Positions 19,769-28,426 of a stretch of DNA of 64,000 bases are shown piece by piece; the first letter of the stretch is position 1; every line of letters starts with the position of its first letter. The notes under the pieces are model-generated. The model was not told where the DNA came from. It did not search any database and was given only the letters and a program-made list of their open reading frames with translations. The position numbers and the translations under genes are program-made. This DNA comes from Deltaproteobacteria bacterium (GTDB lineage Bacteria; Myxococcota_A; UBA9042; PHBI01; JACKFB01), in the NCBI GenBank assembly GCA_020632695.1, contig JACKFB010000011.1, positions 124,001 to 188,000 of the forward strand. The letters are read 5' to 3'.

Positions 19769-21690
19769 ATGGCACGACCCCGTCGCTCCGCAGCACGCCT
19801 GGCCGTCTGGCTGGTGATGATCGCAAGCCCCCTGAGCGCCGCCCTGACGCGGGGATCGGCCGAGGCACCGCCTGAGGCGGCTACGGCCGCCGCTGACGAC
19901 GCCGCTCCCTCGGGTCAGCCCTGCGACGGGCCTGGGGCCCGACTCGGGCTGCCCTCGGTCGCGTCGCCGTCAGCGGCGGCCTCGCTCGCCTCATTCGGCG
20001 CCTCTACATCGGTGGGGGGGGTGTGGCGTCGGTGGAGGGTGGGGGGGCTGCGAGGGGCACCGCGGCTGTCGCCGGGGCCGTCACCGAGACCGGGAGCGAG
20101 GCCGAGACCGGGTCCGTCGCCGAGACCGGCGCCGGGGCCGTCACCGAGACCGAGGCCGGGGCCGAGACCGGCTCCGAGGCCGAGGCCGTCACCGAGACCG
20201 AGACCGGGACCGAGGCCGGGGCCGAGACCGGGGCCGGGACCGGGGCCGAGACCGAGACCGAGACCGAGGCCGAGACCGGCGCCGGTGCCGCTGTCGCCGT
20301 GAAGCGCGCGCCGAAGACGGTGCGTTTCGAGGTTCCGGCGGGTGGGGTGGTTTACTGGCTGACCATCGACGCGACCATCGATCTGGGGTTGGCTCCCTAT
20401 GTGGAGCGGGTGTTGGCGGAGGCGGCGGCCGATCCGGCGGCGGTCGCCATCGTGTCGGAGATCAACACGCCGGGCGGGCGGGTGGACGCGGCGGTGCGGA
20501 TTCGCGACGCGCTGCTGGAGTCGCCGGTGCCGACGGTCGCCTTCATCCACAGTGAGGCCATCAGCGCCGGCGCTCTCATCGCGCTGGCCCATGACTACCT
20601 GGTCATCGTGCGGGGCGGGACCATCGGTGCGGCGACGCCCATCCAGCTCAGCGGCGGCGCGGCCGAGCCGGTGGGCGAGAAGATGACCTCGTACGTGCGC
20701 GGCGTGTTCCGGGCGACGGCCGAGGCGCGGGACCGCGACCCGGTGCTGGCTGCCGCCATGGTGGACGCCAGCATCGACGTGCCCGGGCTCGCGCCGGCGG
20801 GGAAGCTGCTGACCGCCACGGCGCAGGAGGCTCTGGACTGGGGGCTGGTCGACGTGCTGGTCGAGGGGCGTGAGGGCCTGCTCCAGCGCGCCGGCCTCGA
20901 GAACGCGCGCATCGAGCGCCGCGAGACGGGCTGGGCGGAGGACCTGGCCCGCGTGCTCACCGATCCCGTGCTCAGCGGCCTGCTGATGAGCTTCGGCTTC
21001 CTGGGCCTGCTGATGGAGTTCTACACGCCGGGCTTCGGCATCATCGGCGGCATCGGGCTGACCTGCCTGGCGCTCTTCTTCTTCGGCCACGCCGTCGTCC
21101 ACCTGGCCGGCCTCGAGGAGCTGCTGCTCTTCGGCGTGGGTCTGGTGCTGCTGGGCATCGAGCTCTTCGTGACCCCGGGCTTCGGCGTGCTCGGCGTGCT
21201 GGGGCTCGCGGGCATCGCCGCGTCCTTGGTCATGGCCCTGGTGGCGCTGCCCCTCGACGTGTCCATCGACACCGGCGAGCTGGCCATCGCCGCCTTCCGC
21301 GTCCTCGGCTCGCTGGCCGTCACCGCCGCCGCCGCCGTGTTCATCGGCAGCCGCCTCACCCGCTCCAGCGCCTTCCGCCGCCGCCTGGTGCTCACCGACG
21401 CGGTCTCCGGCCTCGCGGTCGGCTTCGACGGCGACTACCGCGGCGACGCGGCCGAGCCCGCCTTCGCCCCCGCCCCCGGCGCCCGGGGCGTCGCGTCCAC
21501 CGCGCTGCGCCCGTCCGGCAAGGTGCGCATCGAGGGCCGCAGCTACGACGCCCTGACCGCCGGCGAGCCCATCGCCAGCGGCAGCCCCGTCGAGGTGCGC
21601 GGCACCCGTGGCTCCAGCCTGCTCGTCCGCGTCGCGCCCGGCCCCGGGCCCCTGCCCCCGCCGCCCCTCGAGGACCGCGCCGATGGGTGA
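19769..21690 (+). CDS. Long NfeD protein with ClpP-class protease domain, apparent frameshift
   Basis: Two reading frames make one product. ATG 19769 opens a clear signal peptide (MARPRRSAARLAVWLVMIASPLSAA) in one frame. From about 19897 the frame one base away is open and encodes a Glu/Thr/Gly-repeat linker, then a ClpP-class serine-protease-like domain (VAIVSEINTPGGRVDAAVRI, then HSEAISAGALIALAHD), four or five membrane helices, and a C-terminal NfeD OB-fold ending at 21690. The linker is structured repeat H4 plus a hexamer array. The run of eight G at 20014-20021 is a natural slip site; one more G there joins the frames. Long NfeD proteins act in flotillin microdomains and may cleave flotillin-type partners. 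Confidence 0.8.
19859..20010 (+). repeat. Structured repeat family H, copy H4
   Basis: The middle stem pairs 19886-19901 with 19965-19980 (one mismatch). The core is CAGCCC (19916-19921) with GGGCTG (19946-19951), around internal loop TGCGA/ACTC and inner stem CGGGCC/GGCCCG. Compared with H1, two core base pairs changed on both strands while the loop stayed identical. The outer arms GAGGC...TGAGGCG pair with CGCCTCA...GCCTC. It lies inside the NfeD coding region, just after the signal peptide. Confidence 0.82.
20070..20295. repeat. Hexamer array encoding an Ala/Glu/Thr/Gly linker
   Basis: About 225 bp of GAGACC/GAGGCC/GGGGCC hexamers. Read in the NfeD frame it gives Glu-Thr-Glu-Ala-Gly-type repeats joined directly to the protease domain. 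The orientation relative to its H element is opposite to that at 0.7, 15.6, 31.4 and 57.4 kb. Confidence 0.8.
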
Positions 21691-22168
21691 CCTCATCTTC
21701 CCCCTGGGCCTCATCGGCCTGGGCTTCCTCCTCTTCGGCCTCGAGGTCGCCATCATCCCGGGCTTCGGCGTCCCCGGCATCCTGGGCATCCTCAGCCTCA
21801 TCGGCGGCTGCGTGATGCTGTGGAGCGCCGGCGGCCCGCTGCTGGGCGCCGTGGGCACCTTCGCCAGCCTGGCCGTGACCGTCGGCGCCGTCGTCTGGTT
21901 CGCCCGCTCGCGCACCGGACGCTCGCTGGTCCTCGCCGACGTGGTGGGCGGCCCCGGCGCCCCCGAGGCCCTGCTCGCCGCCTGCGTCGGCAGCGACGCC
22001 CGCACCGTCTCGGCCCTCCGGCCCAGCGGCGTCGTCGAGCTGTCGGGCGAGCGCTTCGACGCCGTCCTGCGCGACGGCAGCTTCGTCGCCCCCGGCGTCG
22101 TCGTCCGCGTCATCGGACACGAACACGGCCAGCTCGTCGTCACCATCGCCGCCACCGGCGGCCCCTGA
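21683..22168 (+). CDS. Short NfeD-family membrane protein
   Basis: 161 residues. ATG 21683 overlaps the end of the long NfeD gene by eight bases. Three membrane segments fill the first 75 residues (LIFPLGLIGLGFLLFGLEV, PGFGVPGILGILSLIGG and a third ending VWFARS). An OB-fold follows (TVSALRPSGVVELSGERFDAVL, VVRVIGHEHGQLVV), which is the NfeD signature. It has no protease domain, so it is the short partner normally co-encoded with a long NfeD or a flotillin. The operon order long NfeD, short NfeD, FloA supports a shared role in membrane microdomains. Confidence 0.88.
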   Translation: MGDLIFPLGLIGLGFLLFGLEVAIIPGFGVPGILGILSLIGGCVMLWSAGGPLLGAVGTFASLAVTVGAVVWFARSRTGRSLVLADVVGGPGAPEALLAACVGSDARTVSALRPSGVVELSGERFDAVLRDGSFVAPGVVVRVIGHEHGQLVVTIAATGGP

Positions 22169-22220
22169 AGCGCTCGTCTCCCCTGGCCGTCCGCGGCCGC
22201 TCACCACAGAGGAACCCGTC

Positions 22221-23204
22221 ATGCCCAAGGAATACGCCAGCCTGATCTTCATCGCGGTGGCGGCGCTCGCCTTCGTGATCCTGTTCCTCTACTTCATCCC
22301 GGTGCGCCTGTGGATCGCGGCGATCTCCTCGAACGTCCCCGTGGGCCTCGGCGCCCTCATCGGCATGAGGCTGCGCCGCGTCCAGCCCGGCGCCATCCTC
22401 GACCCGCTCATCAACGCCCACAAGGCCGGCATCCGGCTGACCTCCAACCAGCTCGAGAGCCACTTCCTCGCCGGCGGCAAGGTGCAGACGGTGGTCAACG
22501 CGCTCATCTCGGCCCAGAAAGCGAACATCCCGCTGAACTTCGACCGGGCCGCCGCCATCGACCTCGCCGGCCGCGACGTGTTCCTGGCCGTCCAGATGAG
22601 CGTCAACCCCAAGGTCATCACCACCCCGCGCGTGGCCGCGGTCGCCAAGGACGGCATCCAGGTCATCGCGGTCAGCCGCGTCACGGTGCGCGCCAACATC
22701 GACAAGCTGGTCGGCGGCGCCGGCGAGGAGACCATCCTGGCCCGCGTCGGCGAGGGCATCGTGACCACCATCGGCTCGGCCGCCACCTACGCCGCCGTGC
22801 TGGAGAACCCCGACCGCATCTCGCGCACCGTGCTGGAGAAGGGCCTGGACGCCGGCACGGCCTTCGAGATCCTGTCGATCGACATCGCCGACGTCGACGT
22901 CGGCGAGAACGTGGGCGCCAAGCTGCAGACCGAGCAGGCCGAGGCCGACAAGAACATCGCCCAGGCGCGCGCCGAGAGCCGCCGCGCCATGGCCATCGCC
23001 GAGGAGCAGGAGATGCGGGCGCGCGTCCAGGAGATGCGCGCGCGGGTCGTCGAGGCCGAGGCGCAGGTGCCGCTGGCCCTGGCCGAGGCGCTCAAGTCGG
23101 GCAACATCGGGGCCTTCGACTACTACAACCTGAAGAACATCGTGGCCGACACCAGCCTGCGTGAGCACCTGGGCGACACGGGCGGCAAGGGCGACGAGTC
23201 GTGA
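22221..23204 (+). CDS. floA: Flotillin-like protein FloA
   Basis: 327 residues, starting at ATG 22221. One N-terminal membrane helix (residues 7-28) is followed by a basic segment, then the SPFH/flotillin domain (SVNPKVITTPRVAAVAKDGIQVIAVSRVTVRANIDKLVGGAGEETI) and a C-terminal Ala/Glu/Arg helical region typical of flotillins (EQAEADKNIAQARAESRRAMA). Flotillins scaffold ordered membrane regions and organise membrane protein complexes. The next gene starts on its stop codon (GTGA), so at least three further genes may be in the same transcript. Confidence 0.93.
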   Translation: MPKEYASLIFIAVAALAFVILFLYFIPVRLWIAAISSNVPVGLGALIGMRLRRVQPGAILDPLINAHKAGIRLTSNQLESHFLAGGKVQTVVNALISAQKANIPLNFDRAAAIDLAGRDVFLAVQMSVNPKVITTPRVAAVAKDGIQVIAVSRVTVRANIDKLVGGAGEETILARVGEGIVTTIGSAATYAAVLENPDRISRTVLEKGLDAGTAFEILSIDIADVDVGENVGAKLQTEQAEADKNIAQARAESRRAMAIAEEQEMRARVQEMRARVVEAEAQVPLALAEALKSGNIGAFDYYNLKNIVADTSLREHLGDTGGKGDES

Positions 23205-23401
23205 GCCAGGGCGCGGCCAGGCGCGTCGTGCGGCTGGTCCGGGCCGCGGCGCGTGGTGAGGCGGGCGCCAGGCGGGCGGTGACCGAGCTGTGGAAGCTGG
23301 CCACCGTCGTCGACCTGGACCGTCAGCCCGCCACCCTGCGCGGGCGCCCCGTGACGGCCGCGAGCGCGCCGCGGCCCGAAGGCACCGAGCAGGAGCGCTG
23401 A
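23201..23401 (+). CDS. Small basic protein in the floA operon
   Basis: 66 residues. The GTG at 23201 overlaps the floA TGA, and its own TGA at 23399 overlaps the ATG of the next gene, so both ends are translationally coupled. It is rich in Arg and Ala in the first half (RRVVRLVRAAARGEAGARRAV), followed by LWKLATVVDLDRQP. There is no membrane segment or signal. Genuine coding is supported by the two overlaps and the codon bias. The function is unknown. Confidence 0.65.
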   Translation: MSQGAARRVVRLVRAAARGEAGARRAVTELWKLATVVDLDRQPATLRGRPVTAASAPRPEGTEQER

Positions 23402-24987
23402 TGCTGCACGGGCCACCGCTCGCGGGCGCCGAGGTCTCGCCGCAGCAGCTCATCGAGTGGGGGATCCTGCTGCTGCTCTACTTCGTCGGGCCGGCGGTGA
23501 CGCGCCTGCTCAAGCGCCGCCAGGAGGCCCGCGAGGCCGCGGCGACGCCCGCCGCGGAGACCGCCGCCGAGGCCGAGCCCGCCCGCCCACGAGCCCCCCA
23601 GCCGGCGCCGGCGCCACGCCCGCCGCCGCCGGAGGTCGCTCCCGAGGCGGTGCTGCCGTCGCTGCGCGAGGCTCTCGCCGCGTGGCACCAGGCGGTCCTG
23701 CCCCGCCATGGCCGCGAGGTCGCTCGCCGGGTCGAGGCCGTCGTCGAGGCGCGGGTGCCCACCCTGGCCACCGGCCAGCAGCTCGCGCCCGCCGAGGCCG
23801 ACGCGGCGCGCGCGCTCACCAGGCAGATCCGCAGCCTCACCCGGGTCGTCGACCGGCTGCGGGCGCCCGACCAGCTCGTGCTGGCGCGCGCGATCGTCGG
23901 GCTTCTGGGGCCGGTGGTAGCAGCCCGGGAGGGCTCCGGCGGGCGGGCGATCCTGGTCCCCACCGGGGCCGTGCCGAGCTCGGCGGCGGACGATCTGGCC
24001 GAGGCGGCGGGCCTGGTCCTGGTGCCGGTCGGCGTCGGCGACCTCGGCGCCCGGCGCGCCTTCGCCGAGCTGCGCACCGCGGCCGAGCACGTGCTGCGGA
24101 GCGAGCCCGAGCGGCTGCAGGCGCTCGTCGGCGTGGCGTGGAAGACGCTGGTCACGCGGGTGCGCGCCGGGGGGCCGCTCTCGGGCGCGCTGGCCAAGGC
24201 GCTGACCGATCCGATGGCGGCGCAGATGCTGGTCGACACGGCGGCCACGGCGGTGGTCGCCCACCGGGTGGCGCCGCTCGGGTGGATGGCGATGGCGCAC
24301 CCCGACGGGCTGGCCTTCATGCCGCGCACGCCGCAGCAGGCGGTCGCCGAGCGCGCCGGGCTGCGCAGCGCGCTGACCCGCGACGTGATGATCGTGGACC
24401 TCGAGGAGAGCTTCGCGGCGACGATCATCGCCGAGGCCATCGAGGACGCGCTGGCCCGGACGCCGTGGGAGGGCGAGACGGGCCAGGCGCTGGCGACGCT
24501 GGGCGGCGCGTGGGGGCCGGCCGAGGACCGGCGCGTCGTGGAGATCCTGGCGGCGCTCGAGTCGGGGGCCAGCCTGGCCGGTCCGGTGGACGAGGCGAGC
24601 GGCGCGGCGGCGGTGGTGGCGCTGGCGCGGCTGGCCGATACCGGCGCGGCCACCGACCAGGCGACGGCGCGGCTGGCCGCGGCCCTGTGGGGCGGCGAGC
24701 GACCCGTGCCCGACGCGCGCGCCGCCCGCTCGGGCGCCGACGAGCGGCGGGTCGCCTACGCGCGCCCCCAGTCGGTTCCCTACCGCCGGCACGACGGGCG
24801 GGCGCTGCTCCAGGTCTCGCCACCCTCGGCGGCCCAGGACGCCTCGGCGCTCGGCGCCCGCGAGGTGCTGGCGCTGCAGATCATCCTGGGGCCTCCGCGA
24901 GCGCGTCGCCACCCGGCCTTCCGCGGCGGCGCGCGCTCCATCTGGGCCCGTCCCACCCTGGCCGGGGCCCCCCAACCGCCACGCTGA
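23401..24987 (+). CDS. Membrane-anchored protein of unknown function in the floA operon
   Basis: 528 residues, starting at ATG 23401, which shares a base with the preceding stop. A single N-terminal membrane helix (residues 17-36, WGILLLLYFVGPAVTRLL) is followed by a charged segment and an Ala/Pro/Glu linker to about residue 85. The large cytoplasmic part is helical and Ala/Leu/Arg-rich with no motif I recognise (RVEAVVEARVPTLATGQQL, MAAQMLVDTAATAVVAHRVAPLGWMAMAHPDGLAF). Its position as the last gene of the nfeD-floA cluster suggests a membrane-microdomain client or scaffold. This is inference from context only. Confidence 0.7.
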   Translation: MLHGPPLAGAEVSPQQLIEWGILLLLYFVGPAVTRLLKRRQEAREAAATPAAETAAEAEPARPRAPQPAPAPRPPPPEVAPEAVLPSLREALAAWHQAVLPRHGREVARRVEAVVEARVPTLATGQQLAPAEADAARALTRQIRSLTRVVDRLRAPDQLVLARAIVGLLGPVVAAREGSGGRAILVPTGAVPSSAADDLAEAAGLVLVPVGVGDLGARRAFAELRTAAEHVLRSEPERLQALVGVAWKTLVTRVRAGGPLSGALAKALTDPMAAQMLVDTAATAVVAHRVAPLGWMAMAHPDGLAFMPRTPQQAVAERAGLRSALTRDVMIVDLEESFAATIIAEAIEDALARTPWEGETGQALATLGGAWGPAEDRRVVEILAALESGASLAGPVDEASGAAAVVALARLADTGAATDQATARLAAALWGGERPVPDARAARSGADERRVAYARPQSVPYRRHDGRALLQVSPPSAAQDASALGAREVLALQIILGPPRARRHPAFRGGARSIWARPTLAGAPQPPR

Positions 24988-25084
24988 GCCGCTGACGCGC
25001 CGCTCGCGCCGGTCCCAGGCCTTGCCACCGGGGTCGCCCCTGCTATCGTCTCGCCCTTCACCGACTCCACGGAGAACCCCCCTG

Positions 25085-25942
25085 ATGAGAAATCGATGGA
25101 TGAACGCCGCACTCTGTCTCGCGCTCAGCGCCGTCACCGCGCCTGCGCTGGCCGCCGACGACCCGCTGCCGCTCCCCGCGCTGAGCCCCCTCGCTCGGGT
25201 CATGCAGACGGTCGGAGTCAGCGAGGCGACGGTCGAGTACTCGAGCCCGGCCATGCGCGGTCGGGCGATCTTCGGCGGGCTGCTGCCCTACGGTGAGCTG
25301 TGGCGCACGGGCGCCAACTCCGCGACCAAGCTCACGCTGAGCCAGGACGCCAAGGTCGCCGGCAAGGACGTGCCGGCCGGCACCTACGCGATCTTCACCA
25401 TCCCGCAGAAGGACCAGTGGACCTTCATCCTCAACAAGAACCCTGACCAGGGCGGCACCGGTCAGTACGACGAGAAGCTCGACCAGCTCCGCGTGAAGGT
25501 GAAGCCCGAGAAGGCCCCCAAGCGCGAGCGCCTGACCTTCCTCTTCTCGGACACCACCGAGGACTCCACCCGCCTCGACCTGGTCTGGGGCGAGACCCGC
25601 GTCTCGGTGCCGATCACCTTCGACACGGCGAAGCTCTCGCAGTCCAACATCGACAGCTTCGCGACCATGGCCTCGCGCAAGCTGGCCAACGCCGCGCGCC
25701 ACGTGGCCGACAACGGCAAGGACCTGGACGCGGCGCTCCAGTACATCGACATGTCCCTGGGCGTGCAGCAGACCTGGTTCAACACCTGGATCAAGGCCGA
25801 CCTGCTGGCCCGCAAGGGCAAGTACGCCGAGGCCTACCCGCTGGCCGAGAAGGCGTACGCGATGGGCGACAAGGACGGCCCCGGCTTCTTCTGGCGCGAC
25901 CAGGTGAAGAAGGCGCTCGAGGACTGGAAGTCCAAGAAGTAG
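25085..25942 (+). CDS. Secreted DUF2911 family protein
   Basis: 285 residues, starting at ATG 25085, with a classical signal peptide (MRNRWMNAALCLALSAVTAPALA) cut after ALA. The mature part matches the DUF2911 pattern: SPLARVMQTVGVSEATVEYSSPAMRGRAIFGGLLPYGELWRTGANSATKL, then VPAGTYAIFTIPQKDQWTFILNK. The C-terminal third (residues 200-285) is helical and TPR-like (AALQYIDMSLGVQQTWFNTWIKADLLARKGKYAEAYPLAEKAYAMG). The family is secreted and common in Bacteroidetes and myxobacteria, with unknown function. It appears monocistronic. Confidence 0.88.
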   Translation: MRNRWMNAALCLALSAVTAPALAADDPLPLPALSPLARVMQTVGVSEATVEYSSPAMRGRAIFGGLLPYGELWRTGANSATKLTLSQDAKVAGKDVPAGTYAIFTIPQKDQWTFILNKNPDQGGTGQYDEKLDQLRVKVKPEKAPKRERLTFLFSDTTEDSTRLDLVWGETRVSVPITFDTAKLSQSNIDSFATMASRKLANAARHVADNGKDLDAALQYIDMSLGVQQTWFNTWIKADLLARKGKYAEAYPLAEKAYAMGDKDGPGFFWRDQVKKALEDWKSKK

Positions 25943-26036
25943 CAGCGCCTCTGCTCCTCGTTCCCACCCCGGAGCGGTCCGCCCGTGACCGCTCCGGGGT
26001 CTCCTGCGCCCCCGGGGCCCGACCACCGAGCGCACC

Positions 26037-26438
26037 ATGTTGCAGAAGCTGCTCTCCCCGCACCGAGACCGCGCCTACGCGCTGCTCCGCATCGTCAGCG
26101 GTCTCCTCTTCTCCTTCCACGGCGTCCAGAAGATCTTCGGCGTGCTGACCGACCACCAGCCCGCCTTCGGCTCCCAGATCTGGGTGGGCGGCATCATCGA
26201 GCTGACCTGTGGCGTGCTCGTCGCCCTGGGCCTCTTCACGCGCGGAGCCGCCTTCCTCGCCAGCGGCACGATGGCCGTCGCGTACACCCAGTTCCACTGG
26301 AAGCTCCAGACCGGCGCCCAGTTCTTCCCAGGGGTGAACAAGGGCGAGCTGGCGCTGGTCTACGCCTTCGTCTTCCTCTACGTCGCCTGCCGCGGGCCGG
26401 GCCCCTGGAGCGTGGACGGCGCCCGCCGCCGCGGCTGA
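26037..26438 (+). CDS. DoxX family membrane protein
   Basis: 133 residues with four membrane helices. The first contains RIVSGLLFSFHGVQKIFG, a typical DoxX opening. Helix two (WVGGIIELTCGVLVALGLFTR) and the following AAFLASGTMAVAYTQFHW also fit the family. DoxX proteins are small quinone-linked or redox-associated membrane proteins; in some bacteria they take part in thiol stress responses. The neighbouring bacillithiol operon on the other strand makes a redox link possible, but the genes converge and are not co-transcribed. Confidence 0.88.
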   Translation: MLQKLLSPHRDRAYALLRIVSGLLFSFHGVQKIFGVLTDHQPAFGSQIWVGGIIELTCGVLVALGLFTRGAAFLASGTMAVAYTQFHWKLQTGAQFFPGVNKGELALVYAFVFLYVACRGPGPWSVDGARRRG

Positions 26439-26471
26439 CAGAGGCAGCGAGAACCGCCGCCGGCCGGCCTC

Positions 26472-27635
26472 TCAGCCCAGCACGCGCCGGTACCAGTCCT
26501 CGTAGCGATCGACCACCGGGCCCTCGCGGAAGCGCTCCAGCACCCGGGCGCGCGCCGCGGCACCCATCGCGCGCCGCAGGGGCTCGTCCCGCGCCAGTCG
26601 CAGCACCGCCGCGCTCAGCGCCTCGATGTCGCCCACCGGCGCCAGCAGCCCCGTCTCCCCGTCGGCGACCACCTCCGGCAGCCCCCCCGCGTCGCTGGCC
26701 ACCACCGGGACGCCGCAGCTCTGCGCCTCCAGCGCGGCCAGCCCGAAGCTCTCCGACTCGCTGGGCAGGACGAAGACGTCGGTGCGCGACAGCAGGTCGG
26801 CGAAGTGCTCCTGCATCCCCAGGAAGCGCGCCCGGTCCGCCAGGCCGGCCTCGCGCAGCCGCGTCTCGCACAGGCTGCGCTCGGGCCCGTCGCCGATCAT
26901 CAGGAGCCGCGCCGGCACCTCCCGGGCGACCCGCGCGAAGACCTCGATGAGGTCGACGGTGCGCTTGACCTGCCGGAAGTTCGACACGTGCACCAGCGTC
27001 AGGGCCGGGTCCGTGCCGCCGAAGAGCTGCGCCAGGCAGCGCCCGTTGGGGCCCTCGGCCGGGGCGAAGGCCTCGGTGTCGACGAAGTTCGGCAGCACCT
27101 CCACCGGCAGCGCCGGGTCCAGGCCCAGCCGCTGGACCGCCGCGCGCCGCAGGAACTCCGAGGGCACGCTGACGCCGTCGCTCTGCTCGATGGCGTGCCG
27201 GGTGACGCTGCGATACGCCGGGTCGGCGCCGACCAGGGTGGTGTCGGTGCCGTGCAGGGTGGTCAGGAAGCGCGGCGCCCGCGCCCCCAAGGTCGACCGC
27301 GCCAGCAGCGCGCTGGCGGCGTGGGGCACCGCGTAGTGGACGTGCACCAGGTCCAGGCCCTCCCACTCGCAGACCTCGACGATCTTCGACGCCAGCGCCA
27401 CCGTGTAGGACGGCGACTCCAGCACGGGGTAGTCGCGCATCTCGACGCCGTGGAACCACACCTGGTCCAGGCGCCGGTCGTAGCGGCGCGGGGCCTGCCG
27501 CGAGATGAAGTGCACGAAGTGGCCGCGGCGCGCCATGGCCAGGCCCAGCTCCGTGGCCACGATGCCGCTGCCGCCGAAGCTGCCGTAGCAGACCACGCCG
27601 ATGCGCAGCGCGCCGGTGCGTGCCGGGGCGCTCAC
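26472..27635 (-). CDS. bshA: N-acetyl-alpha-D-glucosaminyl L-malate synthase
   Basis: 387 residues, starting at GTG 27635, which overlaps the bshB1 stop (GTGA). It transfers GlcNAc from UDP-GlcNAc to L-malate, the first step of bacillithiol synthesis. It is a GT4-type glycosyltransferase with GSFGGSGIVATELG near the N-terminus (nucleotide-sugar loop), VHVHYAVPHAASALLA, TTLHGTDTTLVG, and the C-terminal donor site SESFGLAALEAQSCGVPVVASDAGGLPEV. These match BshA more closely than general GT4 enzymes. It is the last gene of bshC-bshB1-bshA, and all steps are present in one operon. Confidence 0.93.
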   Translation of the reverse strand: MSAPARTGALRIGVVCYGSFGGSGIVATELGLAMARRGHFVHFISRQAPRRYDRRLDQVWFHGVEMRDYPVLESPSYTVALASKIVEVCEWEGLDLVHVHYAVPHAASALLARSTLGARAPRFLTTLHGTDTTLVGADPAYRSVTRHAIEQSDGVSVPSEFLRRAAVQRLGLDPALPVEVLPNFVDTEAFAPAEGPNGRCLAQLFGGTDPALTLVHVSNFRQVKRTVDLIEVFARVAREVPARLLMIGDGPERSLCETRLREAGLADRARFLGMQEHFADLLSRTDVFVLPSESESFGLAALEAQSCGVPVVASDAGGLPEVVADGETGLLAPVGDIEALSAAVLRLARDEPLRRAMGAAARARVLERFREGPVVDRYEDWYRRVLG

Positions 27636-28426
27636 GCCGGCTCCGGGAAGAAGAGGGCGTCCGAGCCCTCGCGGAAGTGGGCCACCGGGTCGGCAAGCGC
27701 CAGCGCGCCGTGCACCCGGAAGGGCTCGCCGTGCGCGACGCCGATCATCGCGCCGTAGTAGCGGTCGCGCGCCTCCCAGGCCGCCTCGCCGAGCCGGGCG
27801 TTGGCCAGGGTGGGCTGGTCGGCCGCGCCGCGGCGCACCTGGCTCCCGTAGCAGGCGACCGCGCGCTGCTTGAGCGGGTAGACCGCGCTGACGTCGGTGA
27901 CGAAGCTCGGCTCGAAGGCGCCGCGCATGCCGTAGTGGACCAGCTTGCGCACGACGTGGCGCGGCCTCGCGGGGGCGGTCTCGAAGCGGGCGAGGCCGGC
28001 GAAGAACACCGCCCGGGTGGCCAGCGCGCTGGCCGCCACGTGGTCGGGGTGCCGCGCATGCGCGTGCGGCGCCAGCACCAGCTCGGGCCGCAGGCGCCGG
28101 ATGGCCTCCACCAGGCGCCCGAGCTGGCTCTCGGCCGCGCTCGCCGCGTCCCGCGCCCCGCCGCTCGCGTCGATGAAGCCGTCGGGCAGCCCCAGGTTCT
28201 CGCGCAGCGTCAGGCCCAGCACCTCGGCGGCGGCGCGGGCCTCCTCGGCGCGCGTCTCGGGCGTGCCGTTGCTGGCCAGCTCGCCGCGGGTCAGGTCCAG
28301 CACGCCCACCCGGTGACCGCGCGAGGCCAGCAGCGCCAGCAGTCCGCCGCAGCACATCTCCACGTCGTCGGGGTGGGGCGAGAGCGCCAGCGCGGCCAGC
28401 CCGTCTTCGGTCTCGCTGCTCGTCAT
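27632..28426 (-). CDS. bshB1: Bacillithiol biosynthesis deacetylase BshB1
   Basis: 264 residues, starting at ATG 28426, which overlaps the bshC stop (ATGA). It is a LmbE/PIG-L zinc deacetylase that removes the acetyl group from GlcNAc-malate. Zinc ligands are visible in SPHPDDVEM (residues 16-24) and AHARHPDHVAAS. The segment TRGELASNGTPETRAEEARAAAEVLG is characteristic of BshB. Length is normal. Coupling on both sides shows that the three bsh genes are made together. Confidence 0.92.
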   Translation of the reverse strand: MTSSETEDGLAALALSPHPDDVEMCCGGLLALLASRGHRVGVLDLTRGELASNGTPETRAEEARAAAEVLGLTLRENLGLPDGFIDASGGARDAASAAESQLGRLVEAIRRLRPELVLAPHAHARHPDHVAASALATRAVFFAGLARFETAPARPRHVVRKLVHYGMRGAFEPSFVTDVSAVYPLKQRAVACYGSQVRRGAADQPTLANARLGEAAWEARDRYYGAMIGVAHGEPFRVHGALALADPVAHFREGSDALFFPEPA

